Assembly: GCA_946481025.1 (NCBI GenBank)
Contig: CAMLNA010000045.1
Span: 1-29,438 of the forward strand
DNA length: 29,438 nt
Reading direction: 5' to 3'
From: an uncultured Rivibacter sp.
Lineage (GTDB): Bacteria > Pseudomonadota > Gammaproteobacteria > Burkholderiales > Burkholderiaceae
In this document: positions 21,868-28,826 of the stretch, piece by piece
Position numbering within the stretch: the first letter of the stretch is position 1
Layout of the letters: every line of letters starts with the position of its first letter
Translations under genes and position numbers: made by a program
The notes under the pieces: model-generated
Databases searched by the model: none
Seen by the model: the letters and a program-made list of their open reading frames with translations, nothing else
What the model was told of the DNA's origin: nothing

Positions 21868-22746
21868 ATGCAGTACCTGCCGTCCGCGTCGGTCTCCCGC
21901 CTGGACTACTTCGCCATGCTGGTGGCCGACGACGCCAGCTTCGCGCTCACCGAGGCCGCCGCCTCGCTGGCGCAGGACGAATACCCCGCCCTCGACGTGC
22001 AGGGCGTTCTCGCCGAGATCGACACGCTGGCCGAACGGTTGAAGCGGCGCATCCCCTCCGACATGGTGCCGATCCAGAAGCTGCGGCTGCTCAACCGCTA
22101 CTTCTTCGACGAACTCGGCTTTGCCGGCAACGTGAACGACTACTACGACCCCGCCAACAGCTACCTGCACAGCGTGCTCAGCACGCGCCGGGGCATCCCC
22201 ATCTCGCTGGGCGTGCTCTACATCGAGCTGGCCACGCAGGTCGGCCTGGCCGCGCGCGGGGTGTCGTTCCCCGGGCACTTCCTCGTGAAGCTGCGCATGC
22301 ATTCGGGCGCGCAGCACGGCGACGTGGTGATCGACCCTTTCAGCGGGCAGTCGCTGTCACGCGAAGACCTCGACGAACGCCTGGCACCCTACCGGCGGCG
22401 CCAGGGCCTGGCGAGCGAGGAGGACCTGCCGCTCGGACTCTTCCTCCAGGCGGCCGCGCCGCGCGACGTGCTCGCGCGGATGCTGCGCAACCTGAAGGAG
22501 ATCCATCGCTCGGCAAGCGACTGGCCGCGGGTGCTGCCGGTGCTCGAGCGCCTGGTGGTGCTGCTGCCGCAGGACTGGGCGGAGCGTCGCGACCGCGGCC
22601 TGGCGCTGGCCGAGGTCGGGCAGTACGACGCGGCGGCGGCCGACCTGAGCGAGTACCTGGCGCGCAGCCCGGGTGCACGCGACCATGCCGCGATGTCGGG
22701 GCGCCTCGAGGAAATGCGCACCCAGCGGCGGCCCCGGCTGCACTGA
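21868..22746 (+). CDS. SirB1-like protein (transglutaminase-fold plus TPR)
   Basis: This encodes 292 residues. The N-terminal two thirds match the SirB1/YchA family: YFFDELGFAGNVNDYYDPANSYLHSVLSTRRGIPISLGVLYIELATQVGL around 82-132, then VSFPGHFLVKL (histidine) and DVVIDPFSG (aspartate). The third member of a transglutaminase-like triad, a cysteine before the ISLG helix, appears replaced, so catalysis is doubtful. The C-terminal region (about 200-280) holds TPR-like helices (VLPVLERLVVLLPQDWAERRDRGLALAEVGQYDAAAADL). ATG 21868 gives the expected MQYLPSASVSRLDYFAML start. The role is unknown; the protein has no signal peptide and is probably cytosolic. It lies after murJ and before perM on the same strand. 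Confidence 0.85.
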   Translation: MQYLPSASVSRLDYFAMLVADDASFALTEAAASLAQDEYPALDVQGVLAEIDTLAERLKRRIPSDMVPIQKLRLLNRYFFDELGFAGNVNDYYDPANSYLHSVLSTRRGIPISLGVLYIELATQVGLAARGVSFPGHFLVKLRMHSGAQHGDVVIDPFSGQSLSREDLDERLAPYRRRQGLASEEDLPLGLFLQAAAPRDVLARMLRNLKEIHRSASDWPRVLPVLERLVVLLPQDWAERRDRGLALAEVGQYDAAAADLSEYLARSPGARDHAAMSGRLEEMRTQRRPRLH

Positions 22747-22783
22747 ACGAACCCGCGGCGCGGCCCGGCCCTCGGGCGGCCAC

Positions 22784-22789
22784 TAGAAT
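22784..22789 (+). promoter_or_regulatory. perM -10 element and structured leader
   Basis: TAGAAT lies 65 bases before the perM ATG. The leader downstream holds CCCGC with GCGGG around a GCAA tetraloop (22801-22814). It also holds a competing stem, AGCGGG (22809-22814) with CCCGCT (22822-22827). In such GC-rich DNA the pairing could be chance. Confidence 0.4.
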
Positions 22790-22854
22790 CCGCGCGGTTC
22801 CCCGCGCAAGCGGGTGTTCGCCCCGCTGGCTCCACCCCCCTCGAAGTCAACCGC

Positions 22855-23922
22855 ATGCAGCTGTCTCCCTCGCAGAAACGCACGCTCGCCTGGGCCGGCA
22901 TCGCGCTGGCCATCGTGCTGCTTCTGTGGCTGCTGGCGCCGGTGCTGGCGCCCTTCGTGCTGGCCGCCGTGCTGGCCTACGTGCTGCGCCCTGCCGCCGA
23001 AGGGCTGGCCAGGCGCACCCGCATGCCGCGCTGGCTGGCCATCCTGCTGATCGAACTGCTGGCGCTGCTGCTGGCCCTGGCGGTGCTGCTGCTCATCGTG
23101 CCCATCCTCAGCAAGGAGCTGCCGCTGCTGCGCGAGCAGATCCCGGTGCTGGCCGCCCGCGCCAACGAGCGCCTGGCGCCGTGGCTGGCCCAGTTCGGCA
23201 TTCATGTGTCGCTCGATGTGCAGAGCCTCAAGGGCTTCGTCGTCAAGTACTTCAATGCCAACTTCGAAGACTGGCTGGGCACGATCCTGAGTTCGGCGCG
23301 CATCGGCGGCAGCTTCCTCCTGGCGATCCTGGGCAACGCGGTCCTGGTGCCGGTCGTGCTGTTCTACCTCATGCTCGACTGGGACCACCTGGCCAGGCTG
23401 CTGCACGAGCTGGTGCCGCTGCGCCTGCGCAGCAACGTGAGCGAGTTCGCCACCGAATGCGACTACGTGCTCGGCCAGTACCTGCGCGGCCAGCTGCTCG
23501 TGATGTTCATCATGGCCGTCTACTACAGCGTGGGCCTGGCCCTCTTCGGCTTCGACCTTGCCGTGCCGGTGGGCGTGTTCACCGGCGTGGCGATGTTCAT
23601 TCCCTACCTCGGCTTCGGCGTCGGCCTGGTGCTGGCGCTGCTGGCCGGCGTGCTGCAGTTCGCGAGCCTCTATGGCGTGCTGGCCGTGGTGGCGGTGTTC
23701 GGACTCGGGCAGGTGGTCGAGAGCTTCTTCCTCACGCCCCGGCTGGTGGGCGAGCGCATCGGGCTGCACCCCATCACCGTGATCTTCGCCCTGCTCGCCT
23801 TCGGCCACCTGCTGGGTTTCGTTGGCGTGCTCGTGGCCTTGCCGCTGTCGGCCATCGGGCTGGTGGCGGTGCGCCGCCTGCGCGCCCTTTATCTGGGCAG
23901 CCGCCTCTACTCGGGCGCCTGA
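22855..23922 (+). CDS. AI-2E/PerM family membrane transporter
   Basis: This encodes 355 residues. It is an integral membrane protein of the AI-2E transporter (UPF0118/PerM) family, with about seven or eight hydrophobic segments. These include an N-terminal pair at about 13-45, one at 60-82, a large polar loop at 85-145, then segments at about 155-175, 210-235, 240-270, 275-290 and 310-335. Family blocks are PVVLFYLMLDWDH near 166-178, YLRGQLLVMFIMAVYYSVGL near 209-228, IPYLGFGVG near 249-257 and the C-terminal LPLSAIGLVAVRRLR. Members export the signal AI-2 or other solutes, or act in Na+/H+ exchange; which applies here is unknown. It precedes hda, a common Burkholderiales order. Confidence 0.93.
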   Translation: MQLSPSQKRTLAWAGIALAIVLLLWLLAPVLAPFVLAAVLAYVLRPAAEGLARRTRMPRWLAILLIELLALLLALAVLLLIVPILSKELPLLREQIPVLAARANERLAPWLAQFGIHVSLDVQSLKGFVVKYFNANFEDWLGTILSSARIGGSFLLAILGNAVLVPVVLFYLMLDWDHLARLLHELVPLRLRSNVSEFATECDYVLGQYLRGQLLVMFIMAVYYSVGLALFGFDLAVPVGVFTGVAMFIPYLGFGVGLVLALLAGVLQFASLYGVLAVVAVFGLGQVVESFFLTPRLVGERIGLHPITVIFALLAFGHLLGFVGVLVALPLSAIGLVAVRRLRALYLGSRLYSGA

Positions 23923-23950
23923 TGCTCCTTTCGATTTCGAGATCCAGACC

Positions 23951-24628
23951 ATGAAGCAGCTGCCGCTGCTGATGTCCGCGGGCCCCACGCCCAGCTTCGA
24001 GAACTTCGTCACCGGCCGCAACGCCCAGGCGCTGGACCACCTCTGCCGCCGGCCGCTGCCGGCCACGCCCGTCTACCTGTGGGGGCCGGCGGGCAGCGGC
24101 AAGAGCCACCTGCTGCAGGCGCTGGCGCGCCAGTCCGAACTCCACGGCGAACGCGTGGGCGGCTTTTCGCCGCGCGATGCCACGCCCTGGGCGTTCGACG
24201 AAGGCTGGCGCGCCGTCGTGCTCGACGACTGCGACGGCTTCGACGAAGCCCAGCAGCACGCGGCCTTTGCGCTGTTCGTCGAGGCGGCCACGCATGGCCT
24301 TCCGGTGGTGGCCGCGGGCAGCGTGCCGCCGGTCGACCTGCGCCTGCGCGACGACCTGCGCACCCGCCTCGGCTGGGGCCTGGTGTTCCAGCTCGAGCCG
24401 TTGTCCGAGGCGGAGGTGCGTGCCGTGCTGCGCCGCGAGGCAGACCGCCGGGGCATCTTCCTGTCCGACGAGGTGATGGGCTACCTGCTCACCCGCTTTG
24501 CCCGCGACCTGGGCTTCCTGATGACCCTGCTCGACCGGCTGGACACCTTTGCGCTGGCCAACCAGCGTGCCGTGACGGTGCCGCTGCTCAAGCAGATGCT
24601 GGCCGAAGGCGGCCACGACATGCCATGA
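23951..24628 (+). CDS. hda: DnaA regulatory inactivator Hda
   Basis: Hda, with the DNA-loaded beta clamp, promotes hydrolysis of DnaA-bound ATP and so limits re-initiation of replication. This encodes 225 residues. MKQLPLL carries the N-terminal clamp-binding motif (QLPLL, 3-7). The DnaA-like AAA+ core has Walker A GPAGSGKS at 45-52, Walker B VVLDDCD at 89-95, the box VII region DDLRTRLGWG at 134-143 and sensor II ARDLGFLMTLLDRLD at 184-198. There is no DNA-binding domain IV, as expected. I chose ATG 23951 because it creates the clamp motif; the upstream codons belong to the end of perM. Its stop overlaps the next start by four bases (ATGA). Confidence 0.95.
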   Translation: MKQLPLLMSAGPTPSFENFVTGRNAQALDHLCRRPLPATPVYLWGPAGSGKSHLLQALARQSELHGERVGGFSPRDATPWAFDEGWRAVVLDDCDGFDEAQQHAAFALFVEAATHGLPVVAAGSVPPVDLRLRDDLRTRLGWGLVFQLEPLSEAEVRAVLRREADRRGIFLSDEVMGYLLTRFARDLGFLMTLLDRLDTFALANQRAVTVPLLKQMLAEGGHDMP

Positions 24629-25308
24629 ACCTCGCCCTGTTCGACCTCGACCACACCTTGCTGCCGCTCGACTCCGACCATGCCTTCGGCGAGTTCATGG
24701 TGCGCATCGGCTGGGCCGACGGCGAGGCCTTCCGCACCGGCAACGACGCCTTCTACAGGCAGTACCTCGCCGGTCGCCTGGACATCGAGGCCTACATCGA
24801 CTTCACCACCCGGCCATGGCGCGGCCGCACCGAGGCCGAGCGGGCCGCGGCGCACCGGCGTTTCATGGACGAGGTGATCACGCCGCAGCTCAAGCCGGCG
24901 GCGCTGCAGCTCGTGGAACGCCACCGCGAGCAGGGTGATGCGATCGCCATCGTGACCGCCACCAACGAGTTCGTGACCCGCCCCATCGCGGCCGCCTTCG
25001 GGGTGGCCGAACTCATCGGGGTGGAGCTGCACCGCGACGACACGGGTAACATCACCGGACGCATCCACGGCGTGCCGTCCTACCGCGAGGGCAAGATCAC
25101 CCGGGTCGAGCAATGGCTGGCGGCGCAGGGGCGTTCGCTGGCCGATTTCAAGCGCGTGAGCTTCTACAGTGACTCGCCGAACGACCTGCCGCTGCTGGAG
25201 CGGGTGAACGATCCGGTGGCGACCAATCCGTCACCGGCTCTGGAAGCGGTGGCACGCGAGCGCGGTTGGCGCATCCTGAAACTCTTCGATGATCAAGAAA
25301 TTCATTGA
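24625..25308 (+). CDS. HAD-IB family phosphatase (SerB/CicA-like)
   Basis: This encodes 227 residues of a haloacid dehalogenase fold. Motif I DLDHT at 7-11 supplies the nucleophile D7 and acid D9; motif II is the threonine in IVTATNEF; motif III the lysine in YREGKITRV; motif IV the acidic YSDSPNDLPLL. The C1 cap between motifs I and II is helical, as in HAD-IB enzymes such as phosphoserine phosphatase. The substrate is not determined; proteins of this type beside hda and pcnB are annotated as HAD-IB hydrolases. It overlaps hda by four bases and pcnB by 20, so the three are translationally linked. Confidence 0.92.
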   Translation: MNLALFDLDHTLLPLDSDHAFGEFMVRIGWADGEAFRTGNDAFYRQYLAGRLDIEAYIDFTTRPWRGRTEAERAAAHRRFMDEVITPQLKPAALQLVERHREQGDAIAIVTATNEFVTRPIAAAFGVAELIGVELHRDDTGNITGRIHGVPSYREGKITRVEQWLAAQGRSLADFKRVSFYSDSPNDLPLLERVNDPVATNPSPALEAVARERGWRILKLFDDQEIH

Positions 25309-26800
25309 CAAGCTGCTCGGCAAGAACGGCAGCAACGCGGCCGGCGGCCCCAAGAAGGTCTCCGGCAAGCGCGTGGAGGTAGGCAAGGCCGAACACGGCA
25401 TCGATCCGACGCTGGTGGACGAGCGTGCCGTCAAGGTGGTCGCCACGCTCAAGGAAGCCGGCCACGAGGCCTACATCGTCGGCGGCGCGGTGCGCGACCT
25501 GCTGCTGGGGCTGCGCCCCAAGGACTTCGACGTCGCGACCAATGCCACGCCCGAGCAGGTGAAGGCGCTGTTCCGCCGCGCCTTCATCATCGGCCGGCGC
25601 TTCCGCATCGTCCACGTGGTGTTCGGCCGCGGCCGCGAGCACGAGGTGATCGAGGTCTCGACCTTCCGGGCCTACCTCGACAACGCGGCGGCCGAGCAGG
25701 TCGAAGGCAACGAGAAGACCTCCAAGCAGGACCTCGTCGGCAAGAGCCACGTGGTCGATGCCAGTGGCCGCGTGCTGCGCGACAACGTGTGGGGTCCCCA
25801 GATCGAGGACGCCGCCCGGCGCGACTTCACCGTCAATGCGCTCTACTACGACCCGCAGACCGAGATCGTGGTCGACTACCACGGCGGCATCAAGGACGCC
25901 AAGAAGCGCGTGCTGCGCATGATCGGCGACCCGGTGACGCGCTACCGCGAAGACCCGGTGCGCATCATCCGGGTGGTGCGCTTCGCCGCGAAGCTGGGCT
26001 TCGAGATCGAGCCGAAGACGCGCGCCCCCATCAAGGAGATGGCGGCGCTGCTCGACAACGTGCCGCAGTCGCGCCTGTTCGACGAGATGATCAAGCTGCT
26101 GCAGACCGGCCATGCGCTCGCGTCGCTCGAAGAACTGCGCAAGCAGGGCCTGCACCGCGGCGTGTTCCCGGTGCTCGACGTGGTGCTCGACGAGGCGCAT
26201 CGCCATGACGGCCGCGAGAAGTTCGTGCAGCTGGCGCTGGCCGACACCGATCGTCGCGTCAACGAAGACAAGCCGGTGGCGCCGAGCTTCATGCTCGCCA
26301 GCATGTTGTGGCACGACGTGCAGAAGCGCTGGGAGCAGCTCAAGAAGAAGGGCGAGCCGCCGTTCCCGGCGCTGCAACAGGCCATCGACGAAGTGTTCAA
26401 CGCCCGCATCGGCGACATCTCCGGCCGCGGCAAGCTGGCGGCCGACATGCGCGAGATCTGGATGATGCAGCCGCGCTTCGACCGGCGCACCGGCAGCGGG
26501 CCGGCCAGCCTGGTCGAGCAGCCGCGCTTCCGGGCGGGCTTCGACTTCCTGCGGCTGCGCGCCGACGCCGGCGAGGCCGACCCAGAGCTGGCGCGCTGGT
26601 GGGAGGCCTTTTCGCTGGCCAGCCCGGGCGAGCGGCACGCGCTGGTCGACCAGGCGCGGCAGCAGGAACATGCCCGGCGCGTGGCCGCCGGGCCGGACGC
26701 GTCGGCGCCGGCCGCCAAGAAGCGGCGTCGCCGCCGCCGCAAGCCGGCGGGTGAGGGCGGCGGCAGCGCCGACGTGGCGCCGACCGGCGGCGACGCGTAG
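25289..26800 (+). CDS. pcnB: Poly(A) polymerase I
   Basis: PcnB adds 3' poly(A) tails to RNAs and marks them for decay. This encodes 503 residues of the class II nucleotidyltransferase superfamily. GGAVRDLLLGLRPKDFDVATNATP spans 65-88 with catalytic D79 and D81, and RRFRIVHVVFG at 103-113 is the feature that separates bacterial PAP from CCA-adding enzymes. The RNA-binding region includes RDFTVNALYYDP and REDPVRIIRVVRFAAKLGFEI. The C-terminal tail (about 475-503) has a basic run of two Lys, six Arg and one Lys followed by Gly/Ser, a typical RNA-binding extension. The start overlaps the HAD gene by 20 bases, and folK follows after 16. Confidence 0.96.
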   Translation: MIKKFIDKLLGKNGSNAAGGPKKVSGKRVEVGKAEHGIDPTLVDERAVKVVATLKEAGHEAYIVGGAVRDLLLGLRPKDFDVATNATPEQVKALFRRAFIIGRRFRIVHVVFGRGREHEVIEVSTFRAYLDNAAAEQVEGNEKTSKQDLVGKSHVVDASGRVLRDNVWGPQIEDAARRDFTVNALYYDPQTEIVVDYHGGIKDAKKRVLRMIGDPVTRYREDPVRIIRVVRFAAKLGFEIEPKTRAPIKEMAALLDNVPQSRLFDEMIKLLQTGHALASLEELRKQGLHRGVFPVLDVVLDEAHRHDGREKFVQLALADTDRRVNEDKPVAPSFMLASMLWHDVQKRWEQLKKKGEPPFPALQQAIDEVFNARIGDISGRGKLAADMREIWMMQPRFDRRTGSGPASLVEQPRFRAGFDFLRLRADAGEADPELARWWEAFSLASPGERHALVDQARQQEHARRVAAGPDASAPAAKKRRRRRRKPAGEGGGSADVAPTGGDA

Positions 26801-26816
26801 ACGGGCGGTGCACCCG

Positions 26817-27314
26817 ATGACGCCGACGCGCTGCTACATCGGCCTCGGCGCCAACCTCGGCGATGCGCTCGCCACCTTGCGCCAGGCCGTCGACGCGCTG
26901 GGCCGGCTGCCGCGCAGCCGGCTGGCGGCGGTGTCTTCGCCATACCGCACAGCGCCCATCGATTCGTCGGGCCCCGACTACTTCAATGCGGTGGCCGCCC
27001 TCGACACCGAACTGCCGCCGCGCGAACTGCTGCAGGCGCTGCAGGCCATCGAAGCCGCGCACGGACGCGAGCGGCCCTATCGCAACGCGCCGCGCACGCT
27101 CGACCTCGACATCCTGCTGTTCGGCGACGTGGTCCTGGACGAACCCGGCCTCGTGCTGCCGCATCCGCGCGTGCAGGAGCGGGCCTTCGTGCTGCGCCCC
27201 CTGCTCGAACTCGCGCCCGCTCTGGCGCACCCGACGCGAGGGCCTTTGTCCGCCTGCCTCGACTCGGTGGGGGGGCAGGCCATCGTGCGGCTGCCGGCCT
27301 GGCAGCGAGTGTGA
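26817..27314 (+). CDS. folK: 6-hydroxymethyl-7,8-dihydropterin pyrophosphokinase
   Basis: FolK transfers pyrophosphate from ATP to hydroxymethyl-dihydropterin, the step before dihydropteroate synthase in folate synthesis. This encodes 165 residues. GLGANLGD at 9-16 is the N-terminal signature, SSPYRTAPID lies at 40-49 and RNAPRTLDLDILLFGD at 89-104 is the catalytic block, with magnesium ligands D96 and D98. The later LPHPRVQERAFVLRPLLELAP is also family-typical. ATG 26817 gives the expected MTPTRCYIGLGAN; the upstream in-frame part is the arginine-rich shadow of the pcnB tail. It lies 16 bases after pcnB. Confidence 0.97.
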   Translation: MTPTRCYIGLGANLGDALATLRQAVDALGRLPRSRLAAVSSPYRTAPIDSSGPDYFNAVAALDTELPPRELLQALQAIEAAHGRERPYRNAPRTLDLDILLFGDVVLDEPGLVLPHPRVQERAFVLRPLLELAPALAHPTRGPLSACLDSVGGQAIVRLPAWQRV

Positions 27315-27346
27315 GCAGCAGGGGAGGCCGCGCGCAGGCGGCTTCC

Positions 27347-27352
27347 TAGAAT
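27347..27352 (+). promoter_or_regulatory. -10 box seven bases before the deoxynucleoside kinase start
   Basis: TAGAAT ends seven bases before the ATG at 27360. The expected transcript start falls on or next to that ATG, so an internal promoter would produce a leaderless mRNA. No Shine-Dalgarno lies in the seven bases between. The nearest purine-rich run, AGGGGAGG, is about 32 bases upstream. Confidence 0.45.
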
Positions 27353-27359
27353 CGCCGCG

Positions 27360-28079
27360 ATGACAGGATTCAACCCGTTCACCCGTTTCCGGCACATCGC
27401 CATCGAAGGACCCATCGGCGTTGGCAAGAGTTCGCTCACCCGCAGGCTGGCCGCGCTCTTCGGGGCACGTGCGTTTTTCGAGAAGCCCGAGGAGAACCCC
27501 TACCTCGAGCGCTACTACGCCGCAGGCACCGACGACCCGTCGGCCAACCCGTATGCGCTGCAGACGCAGCTGTTCTTCCTGTTCCAGCGCCTGGAGCAGA
27601 TGCGCGAGCTGATGCAGGGCGGCATGTTCGACGGCGGGCTCGTGAGCGATTTCACGTTCGAGAAGGACGCGCTGTTCGCCAGGCTCACCCTGGGCGACGA
27701 GGACCATCGCCTGTACACGCAGATCCATCGCCGCTACGCGCCGCAGGTGCCGGCGCCCGACCTGGTGATCTGGCTGCAGGCCTCCACCGCCACGCTGCAG
27801 GCCCGCATTGCCCGGCGCGGCCTGGCCATGGAGCAGGACATCGCCGACGCCTATCTGCAGGACCTGGCCGGGGCCTATGCGCCGCACTTCGAGGCCAGCA
27901 CCGTGCCGTGGCTGGCCATCGACACCGAGGCCTTCAACCCGGCGGCACGCGAGACCGACATGCAGCGGCTGCTCGGCTGGCTCGAAGGCTTTCGGGGCCC
28001 GCGTGAGTTCGCAGGGCCTGCCGCAGGCATGGCGTCGCTGTCGATAACCGGCGCTACACTCCCGGCGTTGAAAATTTGA
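27360..28079 (+). CDS. Deoxynucleoside kinase
   Basis: This encodes 239 residues of the deoxynucleoside kinase (dNK/dGK) family, which phosphorylates deoxynucleosides in salvage. HIAIEGPIGVGKSSLTRRL at 12-30 contains the P-loop GPIGVGKSS. EKPEENPYLERYY at 41-53 matches the substrate-binding glutamate block. LQTQLFFLFQRLEQM lies at 67-81, and SDFTFEKDALFA at 96-107 replaces the DRS-type motif as in bacterial members. PDLVIWLQASTATLQARIARRG is the lid region. The base preference cannot be told. The folK-dNK pairing is common in betaproteobacteria, where panB often comes next; here the DUF47 gene follows instead. The last 20 or so residues are less conserved-looking. Confidence 0.93.
   Translation: MTGFNPFTRFRHIAIEGPIGVGKSSLTRRLAALFGARAFFEKPEENPYLERYYAAGTDDPSANPYALQTQLFFLFQRLEQMRELMQGGMFDGGLVSDFTFEKDALFARLTLGDEDHRLYTQIHRRYAPQVPAPDLVIWLQASTATLQARIARRGLAMEQDIADAYLQDLAGAYAPHFEASTVPWLAIDTEAFNPAARETDMQRLLGWLEGFRGPREFAGPAAGMASLSITGATLPALKI
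28055..28060 (+). promoter_or_regulatory. -10 element of the DUF47-phosphate transporter pair
   Basis: TACACT lies inside the last codons of the deoxynucleoside kinase gene, 78 bases before the DUF47 ATG and 21 bases before a long hairpin. No good -35 is present. If used, the hairpin would be in the 5' leader of the phosphate-uptake genes. Confidence 0.4.
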
Positions 28080-28081
28080 TG

Positions 28082-28123
28082 ACAACCGACCCGGCTGCAT
28101 GGTGCAGGCCCGGGTCGCGTTGT
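28082..28123 (+). promoter_or_regulatory. Long hairpin in the DUF47 leader
   Basis: Three paired blocks nest: ACAAC (28082-28086) with GTTGT (28119-28123), CGACCCGG (28087-28094) with CCGGGTCG (28110-28117), and CTGCA (28095-28099) with TGCAG (28103-28107). Together they make 18 base pairs with a TGG loop and bulges of one and two bases on the 3' side. The stem ends three bases before CGGAG, the ribosome-binding site of the DUF47 gene. It may end the kinase transcript or control phosphate uptake. Confidence 0.6.
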
Positions 28124-28138
28124 TTCGGAGCGCCCTTC

Positions 28139-28786
28139 ATGCTCTTTGGCAAGCTGCTGCCCCGCGAGGGCAACTTCTTCGAGCTGTTCAACCAGCACGG
28201 CGACCAGATCATCGCGGGCTCCCGCGCCTTCATGGCGATGGTGGAGAACTATGCCGACGGCACGCTGCGCGAGCAGCATGCGGCGAGCGTGGACCATGCC
28301 GAGCACCAGGCCGACAAGATCACGGCCGAGGTCAACCGGCTGCTGCACAAGACCTTCATCACGCCGATCGACCGCGAGCAGATCCACGGCCTCATCAACG
28401 CGATGGACGACGTGCTCGACCTGCTGCAGGACTCCGCCGAGACCATGCAGCTGTACGACGTGCGGGCCATGACCGAGGAAACCCTGCGCCTGGCGGACCT
28501 GTCGGTCAAGTGCTGCGAGCGGGTCGCCCACGCGGTGAGCCTGCTGCCCAAGATCAGCGACCACGCCGCGGTGGAGGCCGCGCTCAAGACCTGCGAGGAG
28601 ATCGACAAGCTCGAGTCCGACGCCGACCGCGTGATGCGCGCCGCGATGTCCAAGCTGTTCCGCGAGCAGGAAGACGTCCGCGAGCTCATCAAGCTCAAGG
28701 CCATCTACGAGCAGCTCGAGTCCATCACCGACCGCTGCGAGGATGTCGCGAACCTGATCGAGGGCATCGTCCTCGAGAACTCCTGA
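28139..28786 (+). CDS. DUF47 / PhoU-like phosphate transport regulator
   Basis: This encodes 215 residues, wholly helical and cytosolic. MLFGKLLPREGNFFELFNQHGDQI at the start, KITAEVNRLLHKTFITPIDREQIHGLINAMDDVLDLL around 61-97 and YEQLESITDRCEDVANLIEGIVLEN at the end are hallmarks of the DUF47 (TIGR00153) family, distant relatives of PhoU. Such proteins are normally encoded beside PiT transporters and are thought to modulate them. That is the arrangement here, with 40 bases to the transporter start. ATG 28139 has GGAG eight bases upstream and gives the family start; a frame 63 bases longer reads through the leader hairpin and is rejected. Confidence 0.95.
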   Translation: MLFGKLLPREGNFFELFNQHGDQIIAGSRAFMAMVENYADGTLREQHAASVDHAEHQADKITAEVNRLLHKTFITPIDREQIHGLINAMDDVLDLLQDSAETMQLYDVRAMTEETLRLADLSVKCCERVAHAVSLLPKISDHAAVEAALKTCEEIDKLESDADRVMRAAMSKLFREQEDVRELIKLKAIYEQLESITDRCEDVANLIEGIVLENS

Positions 28787-28826
28787 TCCGCGTGGCAGCG
28801 CCTCACGCCTCACGTCTGTCACGCTG

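Noticed and set aside
28076..28138. Upstream start for the DUF47 gene
   Set aside because: The extra 21 residues are translated from the leader hairpin, are not family-like, and bypass a good GGAG site at the internal ATG.
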